From Deltaproteobacteria bacterium (GTDB lineage Bacteria; Desulfobacterota; Dissulfuribacteria; Dissulfuribacterales; UBA3076), in NCBI GenBank assembly GCA_027004315.1, contig JALTHV010000106.1:1-12047 (forward strand): DNA of 12,047 nucleotides, written 5' to 3'. The position numbers and the translations under genes are program-made. Shown one piece after another: positions 1 through 7,752 of this stretch (positions within the stretch are counted from its first letter, which is position 1; the number at the start of each line of letters is the position of its first letter). Under the pieces are notes generated by a model that saw nothing but the letters and a program-made list of their open reading frames with translations, did not search any database and was not told the DNA's origin.

Positions 1-2424
1 GGTACGATGCTTATTGTAATCCATGGGAAGACCCCGGACCTTGCCCAGGGAGCGACTACGACCTTGGCCAATTCTCTCAGGAAGGAGCCAGGCATATTTA
101 AGACAGTCTATGTCCCAGGCGGTGGCAGATTTTTTGAGAGGCATGGCCTCCTGTATCTCAGCCCGAAAAAACTTGAAGACCTGGCAGATAATCTGGCAAA
201 GATCCAACCGTTTCTGGGAAAATTGGCCCGTGACCAGAATCTGCGAGGCCTGTTTTCCATGTTGACTGATGCGGTTAATGCAGTCATAGACGGAAAAAAT
301 ATTGACCTGACTCCCTTGTTTCACCAGATAAGCGAGGCCATTGAAGCCCTTCTTAACCACAGGCACTATGATGTCTCTTGGCAGGAATTGATGCACGGCG
401 GTAATGTAGACCCGGACAGATTGCGTCGCTTCATTGTGGTACAGCCACGAGTTGACTACAGTCACCTCCTTCCTGCCAAGGCGGCCATACGAGAAGTACG
501 TCGTCTTACAAGAGAACTTCATCTTACCAAGAATTATGGGATAAATGTAGGCCTTACCGGCGAGATACCCCTTAAATATGATCAGTGGCAGAGTGTGCGT
601 CGAGGAGCAAAGCTTGCCAGTATAGTCTCTACGATCCTGGTCGGGGCCATCTTATTTGCCGGGTTAGGCTCGTTATGGCTGGTGTCTGTCAGCCTGCTGA
701 GTTTGACTATAGGTCTGATCTGGACTGCCGGATTTGCCTGTGTTGCTGTAGGCCATCTGAATCTGATCTCTGTGACCTTTGCGGTCTTGTATATTGGTTT
801 GGGTGTGGATTATGCGATCCATTTCTGCCTGCATTACAAGGAATTGATCCAGAAGGGGAATAACCACTCAGAGGCCTTAGCGCAGACCGCCCAAAACATC
901 GGTAGTTCTCTGGTGCTCTGTGCTGTTACTACCGCCATTGGTTTCTATGCCTTTGTACCGACTGCCTTTGCCGGGATGGCCGAGCTGGGTATAATTTCTG
1001 GCACCGGCATCTTCATTGATTTATTTGTCAGCCTTACAGTACTGCCGGCATTGCTCAGCCTGATGCCTCTCAGCCCAAAGGTAGTGATAGGCACCCAGTC
1101 ACCAAGACACTTTAGAGGTTTGTTTTCTTCTCTTACCTCACGATATGCACGTGTCATCTGGATTGGGACGCTGGTGCTAGGTATGGGCGCACTATTGCTG
1201 TTGCCACGAGTCTCTTTTGACCGAAATACCCTGGACCTTCGAGATCCTAATAGCGAATCGGTAGTTGTTCTCAAAAAACTGCTTGCAAACAGCAAGACAT
1301 CACCATGGTCTCTCAATGTATTGGCACCAAATTTCAAGGCCGCCACAGAATATGGGGCCCGTCTTGATAAACTGGATCCGGTCTATAAGTGCGTTACACT
1401 GGGAGATTTTATCCCTTCACATCAAGCAGAAAAGCTGGACATTATTGGAGATATTGCCCTGGTTATTGGGCCTGAGCTCCTGGAGATGGCCCATCAACCG
1501 CCATCTAGTCCTGCAGAGCAGATATCCGCAATGCATGATTTCTCTTTATCTCTTGAGGATTATCTCAAGAGAGGTGGTAATTCTCCCCTTGTCCGTGCTG
1601 CGCGAACTCTGCATACTGACCTAACGCGTCTCGATTCTGCACTCAATACACAGGGACAGCAGACGGCACGTATGCTTAAAGAGCTTAACAGGAGTCTGCT
1701 AAGCTCTCTGCCAGAGCAGTTGCGCCTTCTTCAGGCATCCCTGGAGGCCGACCGAATTACCCGGGACAACCTGCCAAAGGACCTGGTCAGACGTTGGGTA
1801 ACCAGAGATGGACGCTATCGTGTCGAGATATTTCCTAGAGAGAACCTGCTTGACAGCACAGCCCTACGCCGTTTTGTCGTCGCAGTCCACAGTGTACTCC
1901 CCAATGCCATTGGCCCGCCTGTAATCGATCTTGAGGCAGGTGATGCCGTGGTCAGGGCCTTTCAGCAGGCATCTCTGTTATCACTGTTTGCTATTACGGT
2001 TCTGCTATTGGTCCTGATGCGGCCTAGATCGGACACCATCCTGGTGCTCTTGCCTCTGTTGCTTGCAGGGGCATTTACTGGTGCGGCCTCGGTGTTGTTT
2101 GATATTCCCTTCAATTTTGCCAACGTAATTGCCCTGCCTCTCTTGCTCGGTGTTGGGGTCGATAATGGGATACACATGGTACATCGGGCGCATATTATGC
2201 CTCTCGATAGCCAGATATTGCATACCAGTACGGCCCGGGCTGTAGTCTACAGTGCCTTGACCACTATCTGTAGCTTTGGTAGCCTTATTCTATCTACCCA
2301 CAGGGGCATAAGGAGTATGGGCCAGTTGCTTACTATAGGTATAGCCTTCACCCTTATATGTACCTTAATTGTATTGCCTGCCTTGCTCAGATCAAGACAA
2401 GAGGCAAATATGGAAAAGAGATAA
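1..2424 (+). CDS. hpnN: HpnN, hopanoid-associated RND/MMPL-type transporter (5' partial)
   Basis: Inner-membrane RND-superfamily transporter of the HpnN type, which in studied bacteria moves hopanoids from the inner to the outer membrane. The frame is open to the first base, and the first in-frame ATG (position 7) falls inside what looks like the first periplasmic domain. The true start and the first transmembrane helix therefore lie upstream. Counting from that ATG, 805 residues are visible. They hold a periplasmic stretch (about 1-195), a five-helix block (about 200-355) with GLGVDYAIH (264-272), a further helix near 380-400, a second periplasmic domain (about 400-650), and a second helix block (about 655-800) with GVGVDNGIH. 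The paired GxGxD motifs (Asp268, Asp719) in the fourth helix of each half are typical of MMPL/SSD-type RND proteins. The hpnN name rests on overall resemblance and on ispH/hpnH/hpnB/squalene synthase next door. The stop is 18 bases before ispH. A generic MMPL transporter is the alternative. Confidence 0.9.
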   Translation, partial: GTMLIVIHGKTPDLAQGATTTLANSLRKEPGIFKTVYVPGGGRFFERHGLLYLSPKKLEDLADNLAKIQPFLGKLARDQNLRGLFSMLTDAVNAVIDGKNIDLTPLFHQISEAIEALLNHRHYDVSWQELMHGGNVDPDRLRRFIVVQPRVDYSHLLPAKAAIREVRRLTRELHLTKNYGINVGLTGEIPLKYDQWQSVRRGAKLASIVSTILVGAILFAGLGSLWLVSVSLLSLTIGLIWTAGFACVAVGHLNLISVTFAVLYIGLGVDYAIHFCLHYKELIQKGNNHSEALAQTAQNIGSSLVLCAVTTAIGFYAFVPTAFAGMAELGIISGTGIFIDLFVSLTVLPALLSLMPLSPKVVIGTQSPRHFRGLFSSLTSRYARVIWIGTLVLGMGALLLLPRVSFDRNTLDLRDPNSESVVVLKKLLANSKTSPWSLNVLAPNFKAATEYGARLDKLDPVYKCVTLGDFIPSHQAEKLDIIGDIALVIGPELLEMAHQPPSSPAEQISAMHDFSLSLEDYLKRGGNSPLVRAARTLHTDLTRLDSALNTQGQQTARMLKELNRSLLSSLPEQLRLLQASLEADRITRDNLPKDLVRRWVTRDGRYRVEIFPRENLLDSTALRRFVVAVHSVLPNAIGPPVIDLEAGDAVVRAFQQASLLSLFAITVLLLVLMRPRSDTILVLLPLLLAGAFTGAASVLFDIPFNFANVIALPLLLGVGVDNGIHMVHRAHIMPLDSQILHTSTARAVVYSALTTICSFGSLILSTHRGIRSMGQLLTIGIAFTLICTLIVLPALLRSRQEANMEKR

Positions 2425-2442
2425 TCAGATCAGGATAGAACG

Positions 2443-3366
2443 ATGGAAGTAATACTTGTAAAACCCCGTGGATTCTGTGCCGGGGTAGTTCGTGCAATAG
2501 AAGTCGTCGAACGTGCGCTTGAGGCCCATGGTATACCTGTCTATGTCCTCCATGAGATAGTCCATAATCGCTATGTGGTTGAAAATCTACAGACCCGTGG
2601 CGCCCATTTTGTCGAAGATCTGGATGAAGTGCCATCAGGTGCGGTCACCATCTTCAGTGCCCATGGAGTTTCCACCGCACTTGTTAAGCATGCAGAGAGG
2701 CGAAGCCTTAAGGTCATCGACGCCACCTGTCCCCTGGTTACCAAGGTACATGTCCTGGCACAGCGTTACAGCCGCAAGGGCATGGAGGTCATCATCATAG
2801 GTCATCGTGGTCATCCAGAGGTTGAAGGCACCCGTGGCTGTATCGATGGTCCAGTGCATGTATTGTCTGATATTACAGATCTGGAATCATTGCGTATTAC
2901 AGATCCGGACCGGCTTGCCTATGTCACCCAGACGACCCTGAGTATTGAGGATACCCGTGAGATAATTGCTGCCATGAAGCGACGTTTCCCAAACATTAAG
3001 GGATCTGACTTGACTGACATCTGCTATGCCACACAGAACCGGCAGAACGCGGTCCGTAGATTGGCTGAAGATATTGATGTACTTTTGGTAGTGGGGGCGC
3101 GGAATAGTTCCAACTCAAATCGCCTTCGCGAGGTGGGAGAGCAAAGGGGCCTGTCTGCCTATCTGATAGAGGACGCGGATGGAATTGATCCATCCTGGTT
3201 TACAAAATCAAGCAGGATAGGTATTACTGCTGGGGCTTCTGCACCAGAGGTCCTGGTCCAGGACGTCCTGAAAAGATTACGCAGATATGGCGTAGAAAAG
3301 GTGGAGGAGATGGAAGGTGAGCACGAAACAATGCATTTTCGCCTGCCTAAATCGGAATTTCTTTAA
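2443..3366 (+). CDS. ispH: 4-hydroxy-3-methylbut-2-enyl diphosphate reductase (IspH/LytB)
   Basis: Last enzyme of the MEP pathway: reduces HMBPP to IPP and DMAPP in the cytoplasm using a 4Fe-4S cluster. The 307 residues span the normal family length. The three cluster cysteines are present as GFCAGV (Cys12), ATCPLV (Cys96) and ICYATQNRQ (Cys194). Substrate-binding residues are also visible: HN (His41), AHG (His74), GHRGHPEVEG (His124 and the catalytic Glu126), and the SSNS patch at 222-225. The ATG at 2443 follows an AGGAT ribosome site by 6 bases and lies 18 bases after the hpnN stop, so it is probably cotranscribed with hpnN and hpnH. Its place in a hopanoid cluster suggests supply of C5 units to triterpenoid synthesis, although the enzyme would also serve quinones and undecaprenyl phosphate. 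The C-terminal 20 or so residues are acidic and less conserved. Confidence 0.97.
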   Translation: MEVILVKPRGFCAGVVRAIEVVERALEAHGIPVYVLHEIVHNRYVVENLQTRGAHFVEDLDEVPSGAVTIFSAHGVSTALVKHAERRSLKVIDATCPLVTKVHVLAQRYSRKGMEVIIIGHRGHPEVEGTRGCIDGPVHVLSDITDLESLRITDPDRLAYVTQTTLSIEDTREIIAAMKRRFPNIKGSDLTDICYATQNRQNAVRRLAEDIDVLLVVGARNSSNSNRLREVGEQRGLSAYLIEDADGIDPSWFTKSSRIGITAGASAPEVLVQDVLKRLRRYGVEKVEEMEGEHETMHFRLPKSEFL

Positions 3367-3426
3367 AAAAAGCAAGAGATGAACCTTTGTAGGTGGATCT
3401 AGCTTTAAAACTATTAGGAGTCTATA

Positions 3427-4524
3427 ATGGGTATGCCCTTTATTCAGAAATATTATGTTGCTCGTTATATCATAGGTCAGAGACTGCGGAGGAGGAAACG
3501 CTATCCCCTTGTATTAATGCTGGAGCCCTCATTCCGCTGCAATCTTGCATGCCGTGGGTGTGGGAAGATCAAGTTTCCGGAAGAGGTCCTCAAACGCCGT
3601 CTCAGTATAGATGAATGTCTCTCCGCTATAGATGAGTGCGGAGCGCCGGTTGTATCCATCGCCGGTGGTGAGCCATTGCTTATCAAAGATATGCCAGAGA
3701 TAGTCGAGGGCTTTGTACAACGTAAGAAGTTCATCTACCTGTGCACCAATGCCGTGTTGCTCAAAAAACGCATTGATGAGTTCCATCCAACTCCTTATCT
3801 CACTCTTTCAGTCCATCTGGATGGCAACAGAGAGCGGCATGATGCCGGAGTAGGTCGTCCAGGGGTGTTTGATAATGCAGTCGAGTCTATCAAACTTGCC
3901 CGTTCAAAGGGCTTTAGAGTTACCATCAACTGCACTATCTTTGATGGCGTGACAGCACAGGAGGCCGCTGAGTTTTTCGATTTTGTCATGGGTCTGGGCG
4001 TAGAAGCTATTACTGTTGCCCCTGGCTTTAACTACGAACGTGCATCGAAGCATGAGATGTTCCTGAAGTGTGCTGCCAGTAAACGCCTATTCCGGGAGAT
4101 ATTCAAACTCAAGAAGAAACACAAGTGGAAATTTAATCACAGTATTTTATACCTTGATTTTTTGGCTGGTAATAGGACTTATCAGTGCACTCCATGGGGT
4201 AATCCTACCCGAAATATCTTTGGCTGGCAGAGGCCCTGTTATCTATTGATGGATGAAGGCTATGCCCCCAGTTTCAAGGCACTTATGGAGGAGACCAAGT
4301 GGGAGAATTATGGCCGGGGACGCAACCCTAAATGTGCCAACTGTATGCTCCACAGTGGATTTGAGGCAACGGCAGTAAACGATATGTTTTCCCACCCACT
4401 GAAGGCACTGTATGTAGCCATGCGTGGTCCCCGCACTTCTGGTCCTATGGCCCCAGATTTGCCGGAAACATATCCTACTAAGGCTGACTATGAAAGTTCT
4501 ACTCCCAGGGCCTTTGGGGCATAA
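3427..4524 (+). CDS. hpnH: HpnH, radical SAM adenosylhopane synthase
   Basis: Radical SAM enzyme that joins the 5'-deoxyadenosyl group to diploptene, giving adenosylhopane, the first step of C35 extended hopanoid synthesis. The 365 residues contain the radical SAM CxxxCxxC cluster motif (Cys38, Cys42, Cys45 within FRCNLACRGCGK), GGEPL (80-84) for SAM binding, and LSVHLDG (127-133). The C-terminal domain is the one typical of HpnH, with conserved cysteines at 254, 271, 303 and 306 (QCTPWGNP, RPCYLL, PKCANC). The ATG at 3427 is preceded by AGGAG with a 6-base spacer; a second ATG two codons later is possible but less well placed. It lies 60 bases after ispH without a visible terminator. Its last 37 bases overlap the 3' end of the squalene synthase gene on the other strand. 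No hpnG (the nucleosidase for the next step) is in the window. Confidence 0.95.
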   Translation: MGMPFIQKYYVARYIIGQRLRRRKRYPLVLMLEPSFRCNLACRGCGKIKFPEEVLKRRLSIDECLSAIDECGAPVVSIAGGEPLLIKDMPEIVEGFVQRKKFIYLCTNAVLLKKRIDEFHPTPYLTLSVHLDGNRERHDAGVGRPGVFDNAVESIKLARSKGFRVTINCTIFDGVTAQEAAEFFDFVMGLGVEAITVAPGFNYERASKHEMFLKCAASKRLFREIFKLKKKHKWKFNHSILYLDFLAGNRTYQCTPWGNPTRNIFGWQRPCYLLMDEGYAPSFKALMEETKWENYGRGRNPKCANCMLHSGFEATAVNDMFSHPLKALYVAMRGPRTSGPMAPDLPETYPTKADYESSTPRAFGA

Positions 4525-5576
4525 TCACTTTTAATCTCAGATAATGGCAGACCTCTTGCACTTAAATTAAACAATATTTTGAGCAGGAGGTTACTTCTCA
4601 GTGTCGAATTGGTTACCGCTATTATCATTTTGACAGTATTGTGTGATATCTTTACTTCATTGCCACCAGAAAAATTACGTCTATGTTCTATGTTCTTTAG
4701 GGTAAAGATTGCCATTCCTATGGCCCATAGACAGAATTTACGTATGCCTTTCTCATGTCTGGGGATGATCAGGGTATAGCTCAAGGCATTTCTGAGATGG
4801 GCATGGGCAACGGCAATCAATTCAGAGAGCCCCTTGCCAAAGGCAGGGCAGTAGTGGCCCTGAGTCAGGTCTTTCAAATCAAAACCTGCCTTGCTAAAGA
4901 CATCCCGAGGCAGCCAACAGACGCCATTTTTTTTGTCTTCCCAGAGATCCTTTAGGATATTTGTCATCTGGAGACCCTGACCAAAGGAAATTGCCAACTT
5001 CAGCATAGTTTCTCTGTTTTTGGCTATTTCCTCCGAATAATCACAGAAGAGTTCTGTCAGAAGTTCACCAACAACTCCAGCAACATAGTAACAGTAGCTA
5101 TCTAAGTCCGTTAGATTTTCTAGGCCTTCAGGTCTTTTGTTTTCCTGGAAACGTTCCATCCCCTTAGACATAATCCTTATGCAACGTTCCAGTATTGACT
5201 GTTGCTTTTCAGTAAACTTGCGAGTGATACGGATAACACGATGTGTGTTTCGAATGAGATCCCGTTCAGCTGGCGAAGTGCCATTGGAGAGTAGAGGGAA
5301 TAGGGCATCTGCAAATTTGACTGCAGAGGTCTCTCCATTGGTGACACCAATAAATTCCTGCAAAAAAAAGCGCTTTTGCTCTATCCCAAGGCCCTCTTCA
5401 TCTTCGATCGTGTCAATAATTCGGCACAACAGATAGGCATTTGCGATGATATCTCTGAGACCAACAGGCAACTGTGGAATCGTTAATGCGAAACTGCGTG
5501 AAACCCCTTCTAGTATCTGCCATTGGTAAGCATTGTCAGATAGTAAGTCAGATTGATTTTTTTTTGCCTCTTCCAT
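4488..5576 (-). CDS. sqs: Squalene synthase, single-protein (SQS/FDFT-like) type
   Basis: Condenses two farnesyl diphosphates to squalene, the precursor that squalene-hopene cyclase turns into hopene. The 362-residue protein has both Mg-diphosphate motifs of the squalene/phytoene synthase family: DTIEDE (55-60) and DLWED (210-214). It also has the squalene-synthase-type block YCYYVAGVVGELLTELF (161-177) and NILKDLWEDKKNGVCWLPRD (206-225). These read like the one-enzyme squalene synthases of eukaryotes and of Methylococcus, not like HpnC or HpnD, which have DDVVDE-like first motifs. No C-terminal membrane anchor is obvious, though residues 280-295 and 325-340 are hydrophobic. The ATG at 5576 has only a weak ribosome site. 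Codons 5-7 contain a run of nine A. The gene is downstream of hpnB on the same strand, across a 65-base gap that contains a hairpin. Phytoene/dehydrosqualene synthase is a less likely alternative. Confidence 0.88.
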   Translation of the reverse strand: MEEAKKNQSDLLSDNAYQWQILEGVSRSFALTIPQLPVGLRDIIANAYLLCRIIDTIEDEEGLGIEQKRFFLQEFIGVTNGETSAVKFADALFPLLSNGTSPAERDLIRNTHRVIRITRKFTEKQQSILERCIRIMSKGMERFQENKRPEGLENLTDLDSYCYYVAGVVGELLTELFCDYSEEIAKNRETMLKLAISFGQGLQMTNILKDLWEDKKNGVCWLPRDVFSKAGFDLKDLTQGHYCPAFGKGLSELIAVAHAHLRNALSYTLIIPRHEKGIRKFCLWAIGMAIFTLKNIEHRRNFSGGNEVKISHNTVKMIIAVTNSTLRSNLLLKILFNLSARGLPLSEIKSDYAPKALGVELS

Positions 5577-5594
5577 ATCAACCCAGTATACAGT

Positions 5595-5623
5595 AAAACC
5601 CGTAGTCAGGACCGGGTTTTTTT
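5595..5623. terminator. Symmetrical (possibly bidirectional) hairpin terminator
   Basis: An 8-bp perfect stem, AAAACCCG (5595-5602) with CGGGTTTT (5613-5620), encloses a 10-base loop. On the plus strand the T-run extends to seven (5617-5623); on the minus strand the 3' arm ends in four T. It sits in the 65-base gap between the hpnB stop and the squalene synthase start, both minus-strand genes, so it could end or attenuate the hpnB transcript before squalene synthase. The stem has only four G:C pairs, so efficiency is uncertain. Confidence 0.5.
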
Positions 5624-5641
5624 CAATTTGAACCCAGGAGG

Positions 5642-6772
5642 TCAGGATATATATACCCTATCCTTCCAGTGCGAGCCCTCCCCAAGCCAGTACTGGATCG
5701 CTGATGCCCAGGTCATAGCCAGATAGAGCGTACCTATCACAGGGAGAGCCAATGCCCATCCCCTTGACAAGCCATAAAACCTGAGTGTCGGCAGATAACT
5801 CAGCATCATAGCACCAAAACCAGCTACGGCCAAAAATTTAACAGCGGTACCTGGGAATAATAAGCCAACTACCGGAGCCCAGAAGGCCATCACCATTATA
5901 ATGGTACACAGCATCAGCAAAAACCAAGAATAATGCAATTGGGTAAAGGCCGTACGTGCCACCATGTCCCAGATTGTACCGAGATCATTATAGGCACGGA
6001 GGCTTTGTACTGAATGAGTAAGGCCTATCCAGGTCCTGTGACCCATGGACTTGATTTTTCCTGCCAGGGCACAGTCATCGATCAATTCCCCTCGCAAGGC
6101 CTGAAAACCACCTATCTCCTTCAGGAGTCGTGTCTCCAGTAAGATGCATCCTCCGGCAGCAGCAGCTATCCTGGAAGAGCTGGAATTAGACAACCGGAAC
6201 GGGTAGATGAGCTTAAAAAAATAGATAAAGGCCGGCATCAACAACTTCTCCCAGAAACTGGCCATGCGCATCTCTGCCATCAGGGAAACAAATGGGCTGC
6301 CATTCTGTTTCATTGTCTTTTCTAACGCAACGAGAATGCCTGGCTGGAGCTTAATATCGGCATCAATCAACAGCGTCAGAGGAGTCTTTACGAATGAGAG
6401 ACCCTGCTCAAGAGCCCAGAGTTTGCCACTCCAGCCTGGTGGCAGAGGTCTGCCCGATATAATGCGTAGGCCTAGACCTTTTCTGCCAGCTGCCTTACGT
6501 GCCACTTCCACAGTACTATCCCTTGATTGGTCATCAATCAAGATAATATTAAGATTACATCCCTGTGCCTCTAAACCTGTAAGCACAGCCTCAATGGTCT
6601 TCATTTCATTACGTGCGGGAATAAGGACCGTAATTTTACTCAAATCCTCTTGAGCAAGAGAAGAATCACTATCCAAAAAATCGGTAATATGCCAAGGACT
6701 CCATGGTACAAGCAAAATAGCCAACCACATCGAGGTACCAACCAAGACGAGAAGACTCCAGACTATCTCCAT
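5642..6772 (-). CDS. hpnB: HpnB, hopene-associated family 2 glycosyltransferase
   Basis: Membrane-bound family 2 glycosyltransferase of the HpnB type, found in hopanoid gene clusters; its exact acceptor and sugar are not established. The 376 residues begin with a transmembrane helix (about 3-25). A GT-A domain follows, with IPARNE (51-56), LIDDQSRDST (78-87) for nucleotide-sugar binding, the DAD metal motif (137-139), and GELIDDCALA (228-237) carrying the likely catalytic acid. Three or four C-terminal helices (about 284-360) anchor the protein. GWSGKLWA (113-120) is also typical of this group. The canonical QxxRW is not visible; VARTAFTQLHYSW (271-283) occupies that area. The ATG at 6772 has a weak AAGAG ribosome site. 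A promoter lies about 55-80 bases upstream, and mlaA lies upstream on the same strand. A generic GT2 enzyme is the alternative, but length, helix layout and neighbours fit HpnB. Confidence 0.9.
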   Translation of the reverse strand: MEIVWSLLVLVGTSMWLAILLVPWSPWHITDFLDSDSSLAQEDLSKITVLIPARNEMKTIEAVLTGLEAQGCNLNIILIDDQSRDSTVEVARKAAGRKGLGLRIISGRPLPPGWSGKLWALEQGLSFVKTPLTLLIDADIKLQPGILVALEKTMKQNGSPFVSLMAEMRMASFWEKLLMPAFIYFFKLIYPFRLSNSSSSRIAAAAGGCILLETRLLKEIGGFQALRGELIDDCALAGKIKSMGHRTWIGLTHSVQSLRAYNDLGTIWDMVARTAFTQLHYSWFLLMLCTIIMVMAFWAPVVGLLFPGTAVKFLAVAGFGAMMLSYLPTLRFYGLSRGWALALPVIGTLYLAMTWASAIQYWLGEGSHWKDRVYIS

Positions 6773-6828
6773 GAAACTCTTTCATTACAACGGGATAGGA
6801 ATATCTAAAACACCTTCCAAGACAGAGT

Positions 6829-6856
6829 AATATAATAGTAGGGTTATCTATGTCAA
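6829..6856 (-). promoter_or_regulatory. Sigma70-type promoter for hpnB (and perhaps squalene synthase)
   Basis: Read on the minus strand, a perfect TTGACA -35 box (6851-6856) is followed after 16 bases by TATATT (6829-6834), five of six matches to the -10 consensus. The predicted start near 6822 leaves a leader of about 50 bases before the hpnB ATG. This suggests hpnB can be transcribed independently of mlaA. Confidence 0.6.
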
Positions 6857-6861
6857 GCTCA

Positions 6862-6878
6862 AAGTCATTTAGTGACTT
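6862..6878. promoter_or_regulatory. Inverted repeat just upstream of the hpnB -35 box
   Basis: AAGTCA (6862-6867) and TGACTT (6873-6878) form a perfect 6-bp inverted repeat with a 5-base spacer, ending 5 bases from the -35 hexamer. The position suits an activator or repressor site, but only one copy is seen and no regulator can be named. As RNA it would be a short hairpin without a T-run, so it is a poor terminator for mlaA. Confidence 0.3.
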
Positions 6879-6899
6879 CCTGACACATGGCTCAAGTTA

Positions 6900-6917
6900 A
6901 ATCGGTTTATGCCGATT
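6900..6917 (-). terminator. Weak hairpin overlapping the mlaA stop codon
   Basis: AATCGG (6900-6905) and CCGATT (6912-6917) pair over 6 bp around a 6-base loop that sits at the end of mlaA. The 3' side on the minus strand reads TTTAACTT, not a clean T-run. It may give partial termination or 3' end protection; support is weak. Confidence 0.25.
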
Positions 6918-7752
6918 ACTCCTCTATTTCTTTTTCTCGGTGCTGAATATAGGCATGGCGAAGCGCAACATAGGGTTCAAGGGATGCCTTTTTGAAAGAT
7001 TCATAGTCCTCATACTGAAATGAATTCTTGTTCACAGACTTGATGCCACTGATCCCTAAAGATGCCTCAACCGGGTTTATATAGGTGATGGGATTTAAGA
7101 ATAAATGTCCTATTGTTCCCACAAAGTCACGCGCAGTAGAAGGACCCAAGACAGGCCACACAATATAAAATCCATTACCGATCCCATAAGATCCAAGGAC
7201 CTGCCCCAGGTCCTCGTCGTCCTTAGGATTCAGTTGAGGATATTTCTTGGCAGGATTTCTAAATCCAAGGATTCCTACCGTACTGTTGATCATAAATCTG
7301 GCAAATTCAGCCCCTGTCTCTCGTGCCCTTCCCTGCAGTGCACAGCTAACTAACCGAACAGGCGTGTCAAGGTTATGAAAAAAATTGAATATACTGCATC
7401 TGACAGGTTTGGGTACCACAGCGACGTACCTCTTTTCGAGAGGCTTTAAGACCCAGAAATAGAGCCTGTCATTAAAGCGAAACATGAGATGATTCCAGGG
7501 AGCCAAGGGATCTGCTACCTGTACCGCATTGCTATTTACTTCCTCATTCAGAGAGCTAAGGTCTTCATCAAGGTAACCTCCATCCACTTTCCCTGTATTT
7601 GATTTAATTTGGCTTGATGAAGAGGACGCCGCTGGGTCTTGATGAAGATGTCCCACTAGCGGCGCGGATGGAGGAGTAGGATCAGGAGGCCTATGGGTAC
7701 ATCCAACTAAAGGGAAAATAAGGAGCATAGCTACTAACACTAAGGACTTCAT
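6916..7752 (-). CDS. mlaA: MlaA/VacJ-family outer-membrane lipoprotein
   Basis: Lipoprotein of the MlaA (VacJ) family. In the Mla system this ring-shaped outer-membrane protein takes misplaced phospholipids from the outer leaflet and passes them to periplasmic MlaC. The 278 residues start with a signal peptide and lipobox LVGC (Cys18). The residue after the cysteine is Thr, not Asp, which fits outer-membrane sorting. A low-complexity Pro/Ser linker (about 20-75) precedes the MlaA domain, with DPLAPWNHLMFRFND (81-95), MINSTVGILG (154-163) and DEDLGQVLGSYGIGNGFY (179-196) then GPSTARD (203-209). An in-frame TAA four codons upstream fixes the ATG at 7752; its AGGAGT ribosome site is rather far (11 bases). 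No MlaB-F genes are nearby. Location beside hpnB and close to hpnN suggests a role in hopanoid or general lipid trafficking, which is inference. Confidence 0.92.
   Translation of the reverse strand: MKSLVLVAMLLIFPLVGCTHRPPDPTPPSAPLVGHLHQDPAASSSSSQIKSNTGKVDGGYLDEDLSSLNEEVNSNAVQVADPLAPWNHLMFRFNDRLYFWVLKPLEKRYVAVVPKPVRCSIFNFFHNLDTPVRLVSCALQGRARETGAEFARFMINSTVGILGFRNPAKKYPQLNPKDDEDLGQVLGSYGIGNGFYIVWPVLGPSTARDFVGTIGHLFLNPITYINPVEASLGISGIKSVNKNSFQYEDYESFKKASLEPYVALRHAYIQHREKEIEE

Noticed and set aside
945..1346. 133-codon minus-strand frame within hpnN
   Set aside because: Shadow of the strongly conserved RND coding frame on the other strand; no ribosome site and no protein-like motifs.
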